Assembly (NCBI GenBank): GCA_036782995.1
Contig: DAIPXZ010000004.1
Coordinates: 62,001 to 126,000 of the forward strand
Source: DAIPXZ01 sp036782995
Lineage (GTDB): Bacteria > Bacillota > Clostridia > Saccharofermentanales > Saccharofermentanaceae
Direction of reading: 5' to 3'
DNA length: 64,000 nt
In this document: piece by piece, positions 7,916-17,494 of the stretch
How the letters are laid out: every line of letters begins with the position of its first letter
Numbering within the stretch: position 1 is the stretch's first letter
Program-made: the position numbers and the translations under genes
The notes under the pieces: model-generated
Told to the model about the DNA's origin: nothing
Databases searched by the model: none
Seen by the model: only the letters and a program-made list of their open reading frames with translations

Positions 7916-7925
7916 ACTACTCTCC

Positions 7926-8759
7926 TTAATGGTTCATTGACTCAAAGAAACGTTTTAATAGTCGTATACTTGTTTCAGATGCCGCTGCGGCGTTTGTAAT
8001 AACTTCGTTGTGACTAAGTGGTGTCGGCGATATACCTGCAGCAAGATTGGAAATGCAAGACATAGCCAAAACCTTCATACCAGAATGACGTGCCACAATG
8101 GCTTCCGCAACCGTAGACATACCTACCGCGCTGACGCCCAGCGTACGAAGTGCTCGAATTTCCGCCGGAGTCTCATATTGAGGACCCTTCGTGTAGCAAT
8201 ATGTACCTTGGTGCAATGTGATATTTTCTTCATATGCACACTTTAATAACGCATGCATAAGGACATGATCATACACTTCGGACTGATCAGGAAAACGCGG
8301 GCCAAATTCCGAAAGATTTGGGCCACGAAGTGGTGATTCACAAAAGAGGCCGATATGATCTGAAACGACCATAAGCTCACCTGGTTTCATGCCTGGAGCA
8401 ATACCGCCAGCGGCATTCGTGAGAACCAGTGTCTTTACACCAAGATATGCCATTACGCGGACATAAAAAGACGATTCCGTTGTTGAATAACCTTCATAAT
8501 AGTGGAAACGGCCCTTCATAATAAACATCGGAATACCGCCGAATAGAGCATACTCTAATACACCATCATGTCCGGGGACTGTTGTCTGAGGAAAATGCGG
8601 GACATCTTTATAGGAGATGGATGAAATCACCTCAGCCTGTTGTGAAAGAGGACCGAGTCCAGAGCCTAAAACCAAACATACTTCTGGAATCTTTTCTGCG
8701 ACGGATTGAATCTTTTCCGCAGCTTCCTTAATCTGATTCATCATTTCCTGTTCGTTCAT
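7926..8759 (-). CDS. Purine nucleoside phosphorylase, trimeric 6-oxopurine type
   Basis: Phosphorolysis of inosine/guanosine to base plus ribose-1-phosphate. 277 residues with PNP family I motifs: LGSGLGPLSQQ (phosphate loop), GRFHYYEGY, VLTNAAGGI, GPQYETPAE, VGMSTVAEAIVARHSG and the SNLAAGISPTPLSH segment. Residues equivalent to the purine-binding Glu (YETPAE) and Asn (SISN position) and the following His are kept, which is the 6-oxopurine-specific pattern. The start is the ATG overlapping the secA stop (TAATG), with AAGGA upstream; a longer frame inside secA is unlikely. The context gives it the job of clearing inosine released by the SAH route. Confidence 0.9.
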   Translation of the reverse strand: MNEQEMMNQIKEAAEKIQSVAEKIPEVCLVLGSGLGPLSQQAEVISSISYKDVPHFPQTTVPGHDGVLEYALFGGIPMFIMKGRFHYYEGYSTTESSFYVRVMAYLGVKTLVLTNAAGGIAPGMKPGELMVVSDHIGLFCESPLRGPNLSEFGPRFPDQSEVYDHVLMHALLKCAYEENITLHQGTYCYTKGPQYETPAEIRALRTLGVSAVGMSTVAEAIVARHSGMKVLAMSCISNLAAGISPTPLSHNEVITNAAAASETSIRLLKRFFESMNH

Positions 8760-11560
8760 TATGCATCCTTTCCGCAACAATTCTTATACTTCTTGCCACT
8801 TCCGCACGGACACGGATCGTTACGTCCGACTTTACTCGAATCACGTTTTGCAGGTTCACGATTTTTGGGTTGATTACTATTTGCCTGTGCTGTTTTTCCT
8901 GAAGTCGCCATCTTTGCCTGTTGGTCTACAGAACCATGGCCTTCTTGTAATTTGCGCACCGAAGAACGACGCTCTATACGTTGGCCTGATCCAATATTAG
9001 CCTTCATAATCAGCTTAACCGTGTCGAGTTGAATATTCGTATTCATTTCCTCGAACATGTCGGAGCCTTCCATACGATATTCGATAACCGGGTCCTTCTG
9101 ACCGACACTTCTCATGCCGATTGCGTTACGAAGCTGATCCATGGCATCAATATGATCCATCCATTTTTGATCAACATTGAAAAGTAAAATTTGTCTTTCC
9201 GCTTCACGGAATATTTCAGAAGTCAACTCAGCATCACGTTCTTCCAAACGTGCCTGTGCCTGCTCATTAAGCGCTTCTATGATTTCTTCAGAATCGGCAC
9301 TTTCATCTGCATTTTTCTTCATAGTTGCAATAATCGGAAGATCTCCGAAGATATCATTCAGCTTCACACATAACGATGCCTTTTCGTTTGGCATAATCGT
9401 TCCGTCTATCGAGAACTCACTCACCAAACGATCACATACAGTAGATATCATCTTTTGGTATGTCTCATGAATATCAACACCATCCAGTACTTGGCGACGT
9501 TGTGCATATGTCAGATTACGTTGGACATTCATTACATCGTCATACTCCAAAACATGACGACGTGAGCTGAAGTGCATACCTTCAATCTTCTTTTGTGCAC
9601 TTTCGATTTGCTTCGAAAGATATCCGGATTGTATTTCTACAGTCTCGTCAACACCTAGCGCATTAAAAGCAGAATTTGCTTTTTCACCGCCGAACAAGCG
9701 CAATAAATCATCATCCAACGCAAGATAGAATTTCGTTCGTCCCGGGTCACCTTGACGGCCTGCACGTCCGCGCAATTGGTTGTCAATACGTCTGGATTCG
9801 TGACGTTCAGTACCAATAATAAAGAGTCCGCCGGCCTCAATAACCTTCGCCGTCTCTTCCTGTGTCTTTTCTTTGAAACTCTTCTCAAGTGCAGCAAAAC
9901 GTTCACGTGCTTCGAGAATGATTTCATCCTTCGTTTCATTGTGAGCCGTCGATGAATCAATCAATTCTTCAGTATAGCCGAGCTTGCGCATTTCTTGCTT
10001 CGCCATGAACTCCGGGTTACCGCCGAGAAGAATATCCGTACCACGACCTGCCATGTTCGTAGCAATAGTAACCGCGCCGTATCGACCAGCTTGTGCAACA
10101 ATTTCAGCTTCACGCAAGTGATTTTTCGCATTCAAAACATTATGCTTGATTCCGGCACGAAGGAACAGCTTGGAAAGGAATTCAGACTTATCAACGTTAA
10201 CTGTACCAACGAGAACCGGCTGACCCTTGGCATGTGCCTCCGAAACCATCTTGAGTACAGCCGCATACTTACCACTTTGATTCTTATAAATCGCATCATG
10301 CTCATCTTCACGAAGGAGTGGCTTATTGGTAGGAATTTGAATAACATCCAAACCATATATCTGACGGAATTCAGATTCTTCTGTATATGCCGTACCGGTC
10401 ATACCGGCAAGCTTGGTAAACATACGGAAGTAATTCTGGAAAGTAATCGTTGCTAATGTCTTACTCTCGTGTTCAACCTTAACGCCTTCTTTTGCTTCAA
10501 TGGCTTGATGCAAGCCATCACTGAAACGACGTCCATACATCAGACGACCGGTGAAATCATCTACAATGATGACTTCGCCATCGGTAACAACATACTTCTG
10601 ATCACGTTCCATCGTACCATTCGCCTTCAAAGCATTGTTAACATAATGCTGTAGATCAAAGTTACCCGGATCGGAAAGGTTCTCCACATTGAAATAACGT
10701 TCTGCCTTTCGAACACCATTTGCTGTGAGTACCGCTGACTTCGCCTTCTCATCAACGACATAGTCACAGTCACCTACGATTTCATCCATATCTACTTTGT
10801 CATCTGTTTCTACAACGACAAACTTCTTCAATCCCTTAACAAATTGATCAGCACGCACGTACAAATCGGAGGATTCCTCACCCATACCCGAAATAATAAG
10901 CGGTGTTCTTGCTTCATCAATCAAAATACTATCGACTTCATCGACGATTGCATAATTCAACTCTCTTTGTACCATCTTGGCCTTCGCATCTACCATGTTG
11001 TCACGAAGGTAATCGAAACCGAACTCGTTATTCGTTCCGTATGTGATATCAGAGGCATATGCCGCACGACGTGCATTATTTGGTAAATCATGAACAATCA
11101 AACCGACGCTCAATCCCAAATAGCGATAAACCTTACCCATCCACTCACTATCACGTCTTGCCAGGTAATCATTGACGGTAACCACGTGAACACCTTTACC
11201 TGTCAATGCATTTAGGTATACAGGAAGCGTAGCAACAAGCGTCTTACCTTCACCGGTTTTCATTTCAGCGATACGTCCTTGGTGAAGGATAATACCACCG
11301 ATTATTTGAACTTGGAAATGCTTCATACCAAGCACACGCCACGCAGCTTCACGGATTGTAGCAAAGGCTTCCGGCAAAATATCGTCTGTGGTCTCACCAT
11401 CCGCGAGTCTCTCTTTAAGCTTCGCTGTCATACCAATTAATTCTTCTTCGGACATTTTCGAATACTCATCCGACAAAGCCTCGACTTGTTCAACAATGGG
11501 CATGATTCTTTTGATTTCATGTTCACTGTGTGTACCAAACACCTTGGTAATAATACTCAT
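8759..11560 (-). CDS. secA: Preprotein translocase ATPase SecA
   Basis: Motor ATPase that drives proteins through SecYEG. Full length at 933 residues: Walker A (MKTGEGKT, residues 100-107), DEVDS (207-211), the preprotein-binding and helical scaffold regions, GRQGDPGR near motif VI, and a C-terminal zinc motif CPCGSGKKYKNCC that binds SecB or ribosomes. Unusually, it sits inside a gene run with pilus-type proteins upstream (ATGA overlap with yerC) and SAM-cycle genes downstream (1-base overlap with the phosphorylase). Confidence 0.98.
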   Translation of the reverse strand: MSIITKVFGTHSEHEIKRIMPIVEQVEALSDEYSKMSEEELIGMTAKLKERLADGETTDDILPEAFATIREAAWRVLGMKHFQVQIIGGIILHQGRIAEMKTGEGKTLVATLPVYLNALTGKGVHVVTVNDYLARRDSEWMGKVYRYLGLSVGLIVHDLPNNARRAAYASDITYGTNNEFGFDYLRDNMVDAKAKMVQRELNYAIVDEVDSILIDEARTPLIISGMGEESSDLYVRADQFVKGLKKFVVVETDDKVDMDEIVGDCDYVVDEKAKSAVLTANGVRKAERYFNVENLSDPGNFDLQHYVNNALKANGTMERDQKYVVTDGEVIIVDDFTGRLMYGRRFSDGLHQAIEAKEGVKVEHESKTLATITFQNYFRMFTKLAGMTGTAYTEESEFRQIYGLDVIQIPTNKPLLREDEHDAIYKNQSGKYAAVLKMVSEAHAKGQPVLVGTVNVDKSEFLSKLFLRAGIKHNVLNAKNHLREAEIVAQAGRYGAVTIATNMAGRGTDILLGGNPEFMAKQEMRKLGYTEELIDSSTAHNETKDEIILEARERFAALEKSFKEKTQEETAKVIEAGGLFIIGTERHESRRIDNQLRGRAGRQGDPGRTKFYLALDDDLLRLFGGEKANSAFNALGVDETVEIQSGYLSKQIESAQKKIEGMHFSSRRHVLEYDDVMNVQRNLTYAQRRQVLDGVDIHETYQKMISTVCDRLVSEFSIDGTIMPNEKASLCVKLNDIFGDLPIIATMKKNADESADSEEIIEALNEQAQARLEERDAELTSEIFREAERQILLFNVDQKWMDHIDAMDQLRNAIGMRSVGQKDPVIEYRMEGSDMFEEMNTNIQLDTVKLIMKANIGSGQRIERRSSVRKLQEGHGSVDQQAKMATSGKTAQANSNQPKNREPAKRDSSKVGRNDPCPCGSGKKYKNCCGKDA

Positions 11561-11886
11561 TTTATTTCTTTTCCTTCCGTTTCATCTTCTTTATTCTGAG
11601 CATCATGCATACGAGATAGAACCATCTTGTATCCATCCGCGCCATAATCCAGGCATCTTTTCACGCGACTAATAGTAGCCGTGCTGACTCCGGTTTTTTC
11701 TAGAATTTCGGAATAGGTATGCCCTTCATCTAAAAGCATAGCGACTTCTAATCGCTGCGAGAACGACTTTATTTCAGCTATGGTGCATAAATCATCAAAT
11801 AGCGAGTAGCATTCTTCTCGGTTCTTTAACAACAGTATTGCGTCGCAAAGCGCGTCCATATGCTTATCTTTCAACTTGTCATTCAC
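11557..11886 (-). CDS. TrpR-related protein YerC/YecD
   Basis: A 109-residue small DNA-binding protein of the TrpR/YerC family. An N-terminal helical region (LCDAILLLKNREECYSLFDD) leads to a helix-turn-helix (SQRLEVAMLLDEGHTYSEI, then EKTGVSTATISRVKRCL). The start is GTG at 11886 with GAGGATG upstream; there is a 10-base gap from the previous gene and a 4-base overlap with secA. The regulon of YerC proteins is poorly known; translational coupling to secA is a notable context. Confidence 0.85.
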   Translation of the reverse strand: MNDKLKDKHMDALCDAILLLKNREECYSLFDDLCTIAEIKSFSQRLEVAMLLDEGHTYSEILEKTGVSTATISRVKRCLDYGADGYKMVLSRMHDAQNKEDETEGKEIK

Positions 11887-11896
11887 GATTACATCC

Positions 11897-12130
11897 TCAT
11901 TCTACAAAAGCGAGGAGGTAATCCATCAAGCGATCAACTACACCTGTGATAAAAAGACAAATGATTACCGACACCAAAACAACCACAAAAATGGCCTTAA
12001 TGATTTGGGATGTAATCATGTCACGTCTCGCCTTGCGTAATACGTCACCAATCGATATGTCATTCTCTGCATCAGCATTTTGAGAACGAATCACAGATGG
12101 TGTGCGAACGTGTTCAAATCTTTTCTTCAA
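11897..12130 (-). CDS. Small single-pass membrane protein of the pilus-type cluster
   Basis: 77 residues: a basic, cytosolic N-terminus (KKRFEHVRTPS), a charged central stretch (GDVLRKARRDM) and one hydrophobic helix (AIFVVVLVSVIICLFITGVV) near the end. The start is taken as TTG at 12130 because GGAGGG lies 6 bases upstream; an earlier TTG at 12184 lacks one. It follows the TadE-like gene by 43 bases. I do not recognise a family; the position suggests a helper of the surface apparatus. Confidence 0.55.
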   Translation of the reverse strand: MKKRFEHVRTPSVIRSQNADAENDISIGDVLRKARRDMITSQIIKAIFVVVLVSVIICLFITGVVDRLMDYLLAFVE

Positions 12131-12173
12131 GATATCCCTCCATACCATATAAACAGAATAATCAGCACTACTA

Positions 12174-13256
12174 CTATACCGCAAGGTTCTCGATGTGACA
12201 ATGAAAATTTAAAGATTCGGAGGGTGCAGTAGTCGGATTTTCCTCCGTCTGATATCGCATTGATGCCCCATATGTTTCAATAATTAATTCTACACCTCTT
12301 AAGCTTGCATAATTGCGATATTCTTCCAAAATTTGCATGCTTTCCTCATTTCCGTTACTCGGAACCACAAGAATCAATTCGCGGTCGCGTATCATTGATG
12401 AATCAATCGTAAAATCTGTTCCCCATGTAGTTGAACATCCATCATACTCAACTATGTCATCAATCTGTCCTTCAATCGTCATCGAAAGATGATCTGCGTC
12501 TTCATAGTAAGGAGACGTGATATCGATGCTTTTGATTGCGGTTGCCTTTCCATTTTCCCATCTCGCAATCGTTGGATAGTTCGCGGGCAGATTACCGCCA
12601 AACGCTTCTCGTATTGCAATACCACGAGCAAAGTTCGGTAGAGTCCATACAGTATTGGCATCACTGGACAGAGGATCTTGATTTGATGCTTCCCACTCAT
12701 CCGTATACATGGGTATAGAGGATACATATTCTTTTTCTGTTTCTCGAACTCCAATATCCAATGTATAGTAAACATGAAGTATCGTAGCCATTTTTGTCGA
12801 ATCATATTCCAGATAGACAGAACAATCCTTTATACAGTGTTGCATCCATGTCCTGTCCGCAGTCATCTCTTGATACTCCACTACTATTCGATCTCGAATC
12901 CATCGCCCGAAAACCGCCGTGTACATGATTTCGCCTGGGTCTACACCAGTAACTCCGGCAATACCGCCCAGTGCCGTCACTACCGTCTGAATGCTTCCTT
13001 GATCTTCTGATGAAATCAAAGGTATCCCATCCAAAGCATCTCCCGCCATAGACGAAAGCGCATCAGCACCTTCGCTAAGAATTGGAACAGCTACCATCAT
13101 TTCCTGCGTAACGTTTTCGGTGGCTCGATAGAAATAGATTTCTGCAGATACAGTAAGAATAACGAAAAGCAATAGTAGCGTCATTAACAAAAACATCGGA
13201 ATGACAATTGCCGCCTCCAGAATGATTGACCCATTAGCGCTTCTCTTTCTACGCAT
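12174..13256 (-). CDS. TadE-like pseudopilin protein
   Basis: 360 residues. A short basic leader (MRRKRSANGS) is followed by a hydrophobic helix with the pilin-type Glu near its start (GSIILEAAIVIPMFLLMTLL), as in TadE proteins; the remainder is a large extracytoplasmic domain without a recognised fold. TadE proteins are minor pilins or assembly factors of Tad/Flp pili. The ATG at 13256 is chosen because of GGAGG 10 bases upstream. It overlaps the previous gene by 8 bases. No Tad ATPase, platform protein or prepilin peptidase is in this window, so those would have to be encoded elsewhere. Confidence 0.7.
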   Translation of the reverse strand: MRRKRSANGSIILEAAIVIPMFLLMTLLLLFVILTVSAEIYFYRATENVTQEMMVAVPILSEGADALSSMAGDALDGIPLISSEDQGSIQTVVTALGGIAGVTGVDPGEIMYTAVFGRWIRDRIVVEYQEMTADRTWMQHCIKDCSVYLEYDSTKMATILHVYYTLDIGVRETEKEYVSSIPMYTDEWEASNQDPLSSDANTVWTLPNFARGIAIREAFGGNLPANYPTIARWENGKATAIKSIDITSPYYEDADHLSMTIEGQIDDIVEYDGCSTTWGTDFTIDSSMIRDRELILVVPSNGNEESMQILEEYRNYASLRGVELIIETYGASMRYQTEENPTTAPSESLNFHCHIENLAV

Positions 13257-14628
13257 AAACTTCAAACCTCCGCCTCATCTCAAAGGTTCTCCCATGAATG
13301 GTGTATGTGGCAATAATCTCGGTATAAAGCGGATGACCCGCATCTCTTTCAAGTACACGAAGCATCCGCTCAAGTAGTATTTCTTTAGGAATAATACCGA
13401 GAAGCGGACGAAAGTAATCCTTGTATGTTGTCATACCATATTGGGAAATGAGTTCGTCAACTGCACCATTTGAAACGACAGGTACCTCACCACCATTTTG
13501 CAAAAGTAATGACTCTTCGATTGCTTGTGCATAAGCCCAGACGTATATCACCGCATATTGTAACGTTTCAGGTGGAATTGGCACTGTACCCACACTCACT
13601 AATGTGATAAGCGCAGACAATACTTCGGCAATCCCGAGTGCCTCTTCCATTTTTTCTGCATCCAAAAGAAATGCACCAATATTCAAAAAAAGTCGAAATA
13701 CAAGTAGCATTGAACTCGATGCCAAAATATTTAATGTATCCTCTTCAAATCCAAATGCCAAATATTCCAAGTCGCTATGGTTCTCATCGTGAATTTCGAC
13801 AAAAGTGGTCCCGCTCAAATTCGATTCTAAACTGAATGCTTCACCATCAAACGAACCAAGCACGCGAGAATCAAATTGAGTGAGCGCATATTCACGGATA
13901 AAGAAATAATCTCCGATTTCACCCATATCCGCTTCCATAATAGCGTTCATGAAATCGGAAAGACGTGTAACAGTCGATGGATCGAAAATACTGGCAAATA
14001 AACTTGTATCGCCCCATTGTAAGGTACGACTCGCATTTTGATTGAACGCAGCTTCAATTTGATGAATAAACGATAGAAATGAATCCAGCTTATTTTCGTA
14101 ATCAATGATGTTGATGATTGCTTCCGCCGTGGACAACACAGTTTCCCATGCCTCCTTCGCTGAAATAAATGAACTGATTGCTTTCACCCACAAATCCCGA
14201 TTCGATGACTGAAAACTCGATACCCCGAGAATCCCTTCAAAAGAAATGTCAAACACTTCCAGAATACGATCAGCAGCGACAGCCGGTACGCGGAATCGAA
14301 TATATTCACTAATCGCTTTTTGTAAGCTATCTGTTTCCAATTCTCGTGAAACAGAAAGTGATATCTGCGTCCCCTCCAAATCTTCAGTCATTGCATGGAA
14401 AACTACCGCGGTGGCATCGTAATCACCTATAGTATATATTCCGTAATTCGAAGAGATATCTCGGTCAAAATTTGCCAAAATATGCTCAAGCTGATGCGAA
14501 ACTGCTGTCTCACATATTACTTCTTGCTTTCGATAGTATGCTCCACCAATGAAAATACAATTCACAAGGACAACAAGCGACAAGATGATACACAGAAACA
14601 ACATTATTCCACCCTTTTTCTCCTTCAT
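13249..14628 (-). CDS. Membrane-anchored surface protein, DUF5702-like
   Basis: 459 residues with an N-terminal anchor (KKGGIMLFLCIILSLVVLVN) resembling the leader of proteins that accompany TadE genes in Bacillota (DUF5702-like; assigned from memory). The anchor is followed by a long, largely helical extracytoplasmic region (SNYGIYTIGDYD near the start) and a more hydrophobic patch around residues 305-380. AGGAGG precedes the ATG by 6 bases. It lies between two other pilus-type genes in one operon. A role in pilus assembly or surface attachment is inferred from position only. Confidence 0.6.
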   Translation of the reverse strand: MKEKKGGIMLFLCIILSLVVLVNCIFIGGAYYRKQEVICETAVSHQLEHILANFDRDISSNYGIYTIGDYDATAVVFHAMTEDLEGTQISLSVSRELETDSLQKAISEYIRFRVPAVAADRILEVFDISFEGILGVSSFQSSNRDLWVKAISSFISAKEAWETVLSTAEAIINIIDYENKLDSFLSFIHQIEAAFNQNASRTLQWGDTSLFASIFDPSTVTRLSDFMNAIMEADMGEIGDYFFIREYALTQFDSRVLGSFDGEAFSLESNLSGTTFVEIHDENHSDLEYLAFGFEEDTLNILASSSMLLVFRLFLNIGAFLLDAEKMEEALGIAEVLSALITLVSVGTVPIPPETLQYAVIYVWAYAQAIEESLLLQNGGEVPVVSNGAVDELISQYGMTTYKDYFRPLLGIIPKEILLERMLRVLERDAGHPLYTEIIATYTIHGRTFEMRRRFEVYA

Positions 14629-14639
14629 CCGACCGCCTC

Positions 14640-14915
14640 CTAAGCAAAGACAATATTGATGTTATCGGAAATCGCCGCAATCAGTCGATAGAGCTTCTCC
14701 GGGCAACCTGACTCCACTTCCAATTCGCTCTCCTGATAAGAGACGCAGTCAGTCGAAAAAATCGTTTCCTTCTCATTTGTTTCTTCTATCGCAAGCGATG
14801 AAGTCATTGCTAATTCAGCTGTATGAGAATACAGAATCGGTCCGATGGATAGAATAAGAACAAGAAAACCAAAAACCAGCGGAAAAACGAGTGCACTTTG
14901 AATAGTATGAGACAC
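14640..14915 (-). CDS. Small pilin-like membrane protein, first gene of the pilus-type/secA run
   Basis: 91 residues: a hydrophobic N-terminal helix (SALVFPLVFGFLVLILSIGP) then a short acidic extracytoplasmic part with two cysteines. The start is GTG at 14915, directly behind AGGAGGTGG. It is the first gene after the phased TTGTCGATAATT repeats and predicted promoter at 14971-15010, with a leader of roughly 50 bases. The helix-plus-small-domain layout resembles minor pilins, although the usual glutamate at position +5 is absent. Confidence 0.6.
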   Translation of the reverse strand: MSHTIQSALVFPLVFGFLVLILSIGPILYSHTAELAMTSSLAIEETNEKETIFSTDCVSYQESELEVESGCPEKLYRLIAAISDNINIVFA

Positions 14916-14970
14916 AAAAACCACCTCCTGCATAGAAATTAGCAAAAGGTGGCCTTTATTTGTTTGGTTA

Positions 14971-15010
14971 ATTATCGACAATTATCGACAATATTCAAGA
15001 ATTATCGACA
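14971..15010 (-). promoter_or_regulatory. Phased TTGTCGATAAT repeats over the promoter of the pilus-type/secA operon
   Basis: The plus strand carries ATTATCGACA at 14971, 14981 and 15001, with a degenerate unit at 14991: direct repeats at exact 10-bp steps. Read on the minus strand, the copy nearest the gene supplies a GATAAT -10 box (14976-14971) behind TTGAAT (14998-14993) with a 16-base spacer. The same arrangement occurs before comEC at 29988-30026. Helical phasing over the promoter is typical of cooperative regulator binding. Confidence 0.6.
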
Positions 15011-15025
15011 AATGTCGGTATACTA

Positions 15026-17452
15026 TTAGCGAAGCTTTGCACCCAAGACAGTCTCAAGCTTCTTAACGACCTTTTCATAGCCAGGAAGAATGTCCGTATC
15101 AGATAATGTTTTATCTGTTGAACGGAAAAGAATGCTGTATGCCATTGATTTCTTACCTTCGCCCAACTTATCGTCCTCATAGACATCAAACAGCGTGCAG
15201 CTTTCAAAGAATTGTCCCGCACTTGAAGTAATCACTCGTTCAATTTCACCCGATGTGACTTTTCGGTCGACAATTACCGCAATATCACGAGAAACAGCAG
15301 GGAACTTCGGCAAGGACTGATATTCACGAACCATGTTAGCCGATGCTATCAATAAATCCATGTCCAATTCCAAAACAACGGTATTCGTCGGTGCTTCAAA
15401 GGCTTCTGCCGTATCCGGATGAACAAAACCGATGAGTCCACATTCTTTACGATTAACCGAGATAGAAGCCGTGCGACCGGGATGTAAATAAGGCACATCC
15501 GTTTTCGGATTGAATGCAAACTTCTTGATACCGAGAATCGCACATAATTCCGAAATGACATTCTTCATTTGATAGAACAACTCCGTAGAAGAACGATCCA
15601 CCAAGGTGTCATACATAAACGCACATAGCACTCTCTTCTCATCCGGAAGCTTATTCTTATCTTCGTTTGGCATGTACACAAATGCACTCTCAAACACATT
15701 CGCCGCAGGAACAAAACGATTGGCATTTCGAGCCGCAATGCGAAGCATAGAAGGCACCATAGACGTACGCATTACAGAGAAATCTTCACCGAGCGGGTTA
15801 GAAATCACGATCTGTTTGCGACGAATATCATCTTCGGAAAGAAGCAAACGGTCTAAGTCCTTAGGGCTCTCAAACGAATACGTGATTGCCTCGAAAAAGC
15901 CCTGAGAAACAAAATAGTTCTTCACTTTTTCGTGGATGCTTTGCGACAAAGTACGACCACCGAGCGTCGTTTCCTTGCCGGAAAGAAGACTCGGGGTGAT
16001 TTTGTTATAGTTGTAGAAGCGAGCGATTTCTTCGAAAATATCGGCGTCGACCAGAAGGTCCGGGCGATATGTCGGAGGAACACACACCTTCGTATCGCCA
16101 TCCATTTCCATTTTGCAGCCAAGCTTTGTGAGAATATCAATCATAAAAGCTTCATCGATATCCGTACCGAGGAAAGCATTAACACGGCTTGCCGAGAATG
16201 GAATTTTCGGAACAGAAAGCTTTGTCGGATATACATCAATCAAGCCTTGTGAAACCTTGCCACATCCGAGCATTTCAACAAGCTCGCAGGCACGATCTAA
16301 TGCGCGAAGAGCATTTTCCGGATCAAGGCCCTTCTCATAACGTGAAGAGGCCTCAGTACGAAGTCCGTTGCGAATGGCTGTTTTACGAACACTTACCGAT
16401 TGAAAAACCGCCGATTCGAAAAGAATCGATTTGGTTGTAGGAATAACTTCGGAATTCAAAGCACCCATTACACCAGCAATTGCGCATACTTTTTCTTCGT
16501 CGGCAATTACCAGCATTGAATCATCAAGTACACGTTTTGTATCATCCAAAGTGACTGTCTCTTCGCCCTTCTCTGCCAAGCGAACAATGATATGGTTATT
16601 TTTCAAATAATCCAAATCAAAAGCATGCATCGGCTGCCCCAGCTCAAGACAAACATAATTCGTAATATCTACGATGTTGTTGATTGGACGCATTCCTGCC
16701 TCCGTCAAACGCTTTTGCATCCAATCCGGAGAAGGCGCAATCGTAACATCTTCGATCGTGCGTGTGCAATACCGATAGCAAAGTGATGGGCAGAGAATGT
16801 CTACCTTCGCAACATCTTCCGTATGCAGTAGACCTTCTTGCTTTATTTTCGGAACGCAGGGCTTAAACTCGTGACCAAGTGTAATCGCTGCTTCACGTCC
16901 CAAACCTTCGATGGAAAAACAATCCGGTCGATTCGATGTGATTTCAAAATCAATCGTCACAGAACCCATACCCAGATAATCCTTAATATCCATACCTATT
17001 GACGTTCCCTGTGGTATATCCCACAAGCCATCTTCTGTTGCACCTTCATGCTCCGCCACAGACAGTCCGAGCTCCTGTGCAGAGCAGCACATACCGAAGC
17101 TTTCAACGCCGCGAAGCTTTGAACGCTTAATTTCAAAACCGCCGGGAAGAGTCGCGCCAATCACAGCCACCGGGCAAATCATGCCTTCGTATACATTTGG
17201 TGCGCCACATACAATTTGAACTGCATGGCCAAACTCATCTTTTCCCGTATCCACGGATAAAACGTGCAAATGATCGGAATCAGGATGATTCGCAACAGTC
17301 AATATTCTTCCCGTATAGACATGCTTAATCTCATCGCCGGTAACAATAATCTCTTCAACCTTCGAACCGGATACTGTCATCGCCTCGGCTAATGGACGAT
17401 TCTCCATATCGATATCTGTAAAATCTCGTAGCCACTCCAATGGTGCCTTCAT
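15026..17452 (-). CDS. pheT: Phenylalanine-tRNA ligase beta subunit
   Basis: 808 residues, full length for the long bacterial beta subunit. The EMAP/tRNA-binding domain is at residues about 40-155 (HPDSDHLHVLSVD), then the B3/B4 editing region (GLGREAAITLG, MRPINNIVDITNYV), B5, a catalytic-like core and a C-terminal anticodon-binding (FDX-ACB) domain (LPKFPAVSRDIAVIVD). It follows pheS by 42 bases. No T-box-like leader was recognised upstream of pheS. Confidence 0.97.
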   Translation of the reverse strand: MKAPLEWLRDFTDIDMENRPLAEAMTVSGSKVEEIIVTGDEIKHVYTGRILTVANHPDSDHLHVLSVDTGKDEFGHAVQIVCGAPNVYEGMICPVAVIGATLPGGFEIKRSKLRGVESFGMCCSAQELGLSVAEHEGATEDGLWDIPQGTSIGMDIKDYLGMGSVTIDFEITSNRPDCFSIEGLGREAAITLGHEFKPCVPKIKQEGLLHTEDVAKVDILCPSLCYRYCTRTIEDVTIAPSPDWMQKRLTEAGMRPINNIVDITNYVCLELGQPMHAFDLDYLKNNHIIVRLAEKGEETVTLDDTKRVLDDSMLVIADEEKVCAIAGVMGALNSEVIPTTKSILFESAVFQSVSVRKTAIRNGLRTEASSRYEKGLDPENALRALDRACELVEMLGCGKVSQGLIDVYPTKLSVPKIPFSASRVNAFLGTDIDEAFMIDILTKLGCKMEMDGDTKVCVPPTYRPDLLVDADIFEEIARFYNYNKITPSLLSGKETTLGGRTLSQSIHEKVKNYFVSQGFFEAITYSFESPKDLDRLLLSEDDIRRKQIVISNPLGEDFSVMRTSMVPSMLRIAARNANRFVPAANVFESAFVYMPNEDKNKLPDEKRVLCAFMYDTLVDRSSTELFYQMKNVISELCAILGIKKFAFNPKTDVPYLHPGRTASISVNRKECGLIGFVHPDTAEAFEAPTNTVVLELDMDLLIASANMVREYQSLPKFPAVSRDIAVIVDRKVTSGEIERVITSSAGQFFESCTLFDVYEDDKLGEGKKSMAYSILFRSTDKTLSDTDILPGYEKVVKKLETVLGAKLR

Positions 17453-17494
17453 AAATCTATCCTCCTAAATCACGAAAAATGTCGTCTCTTTCCG

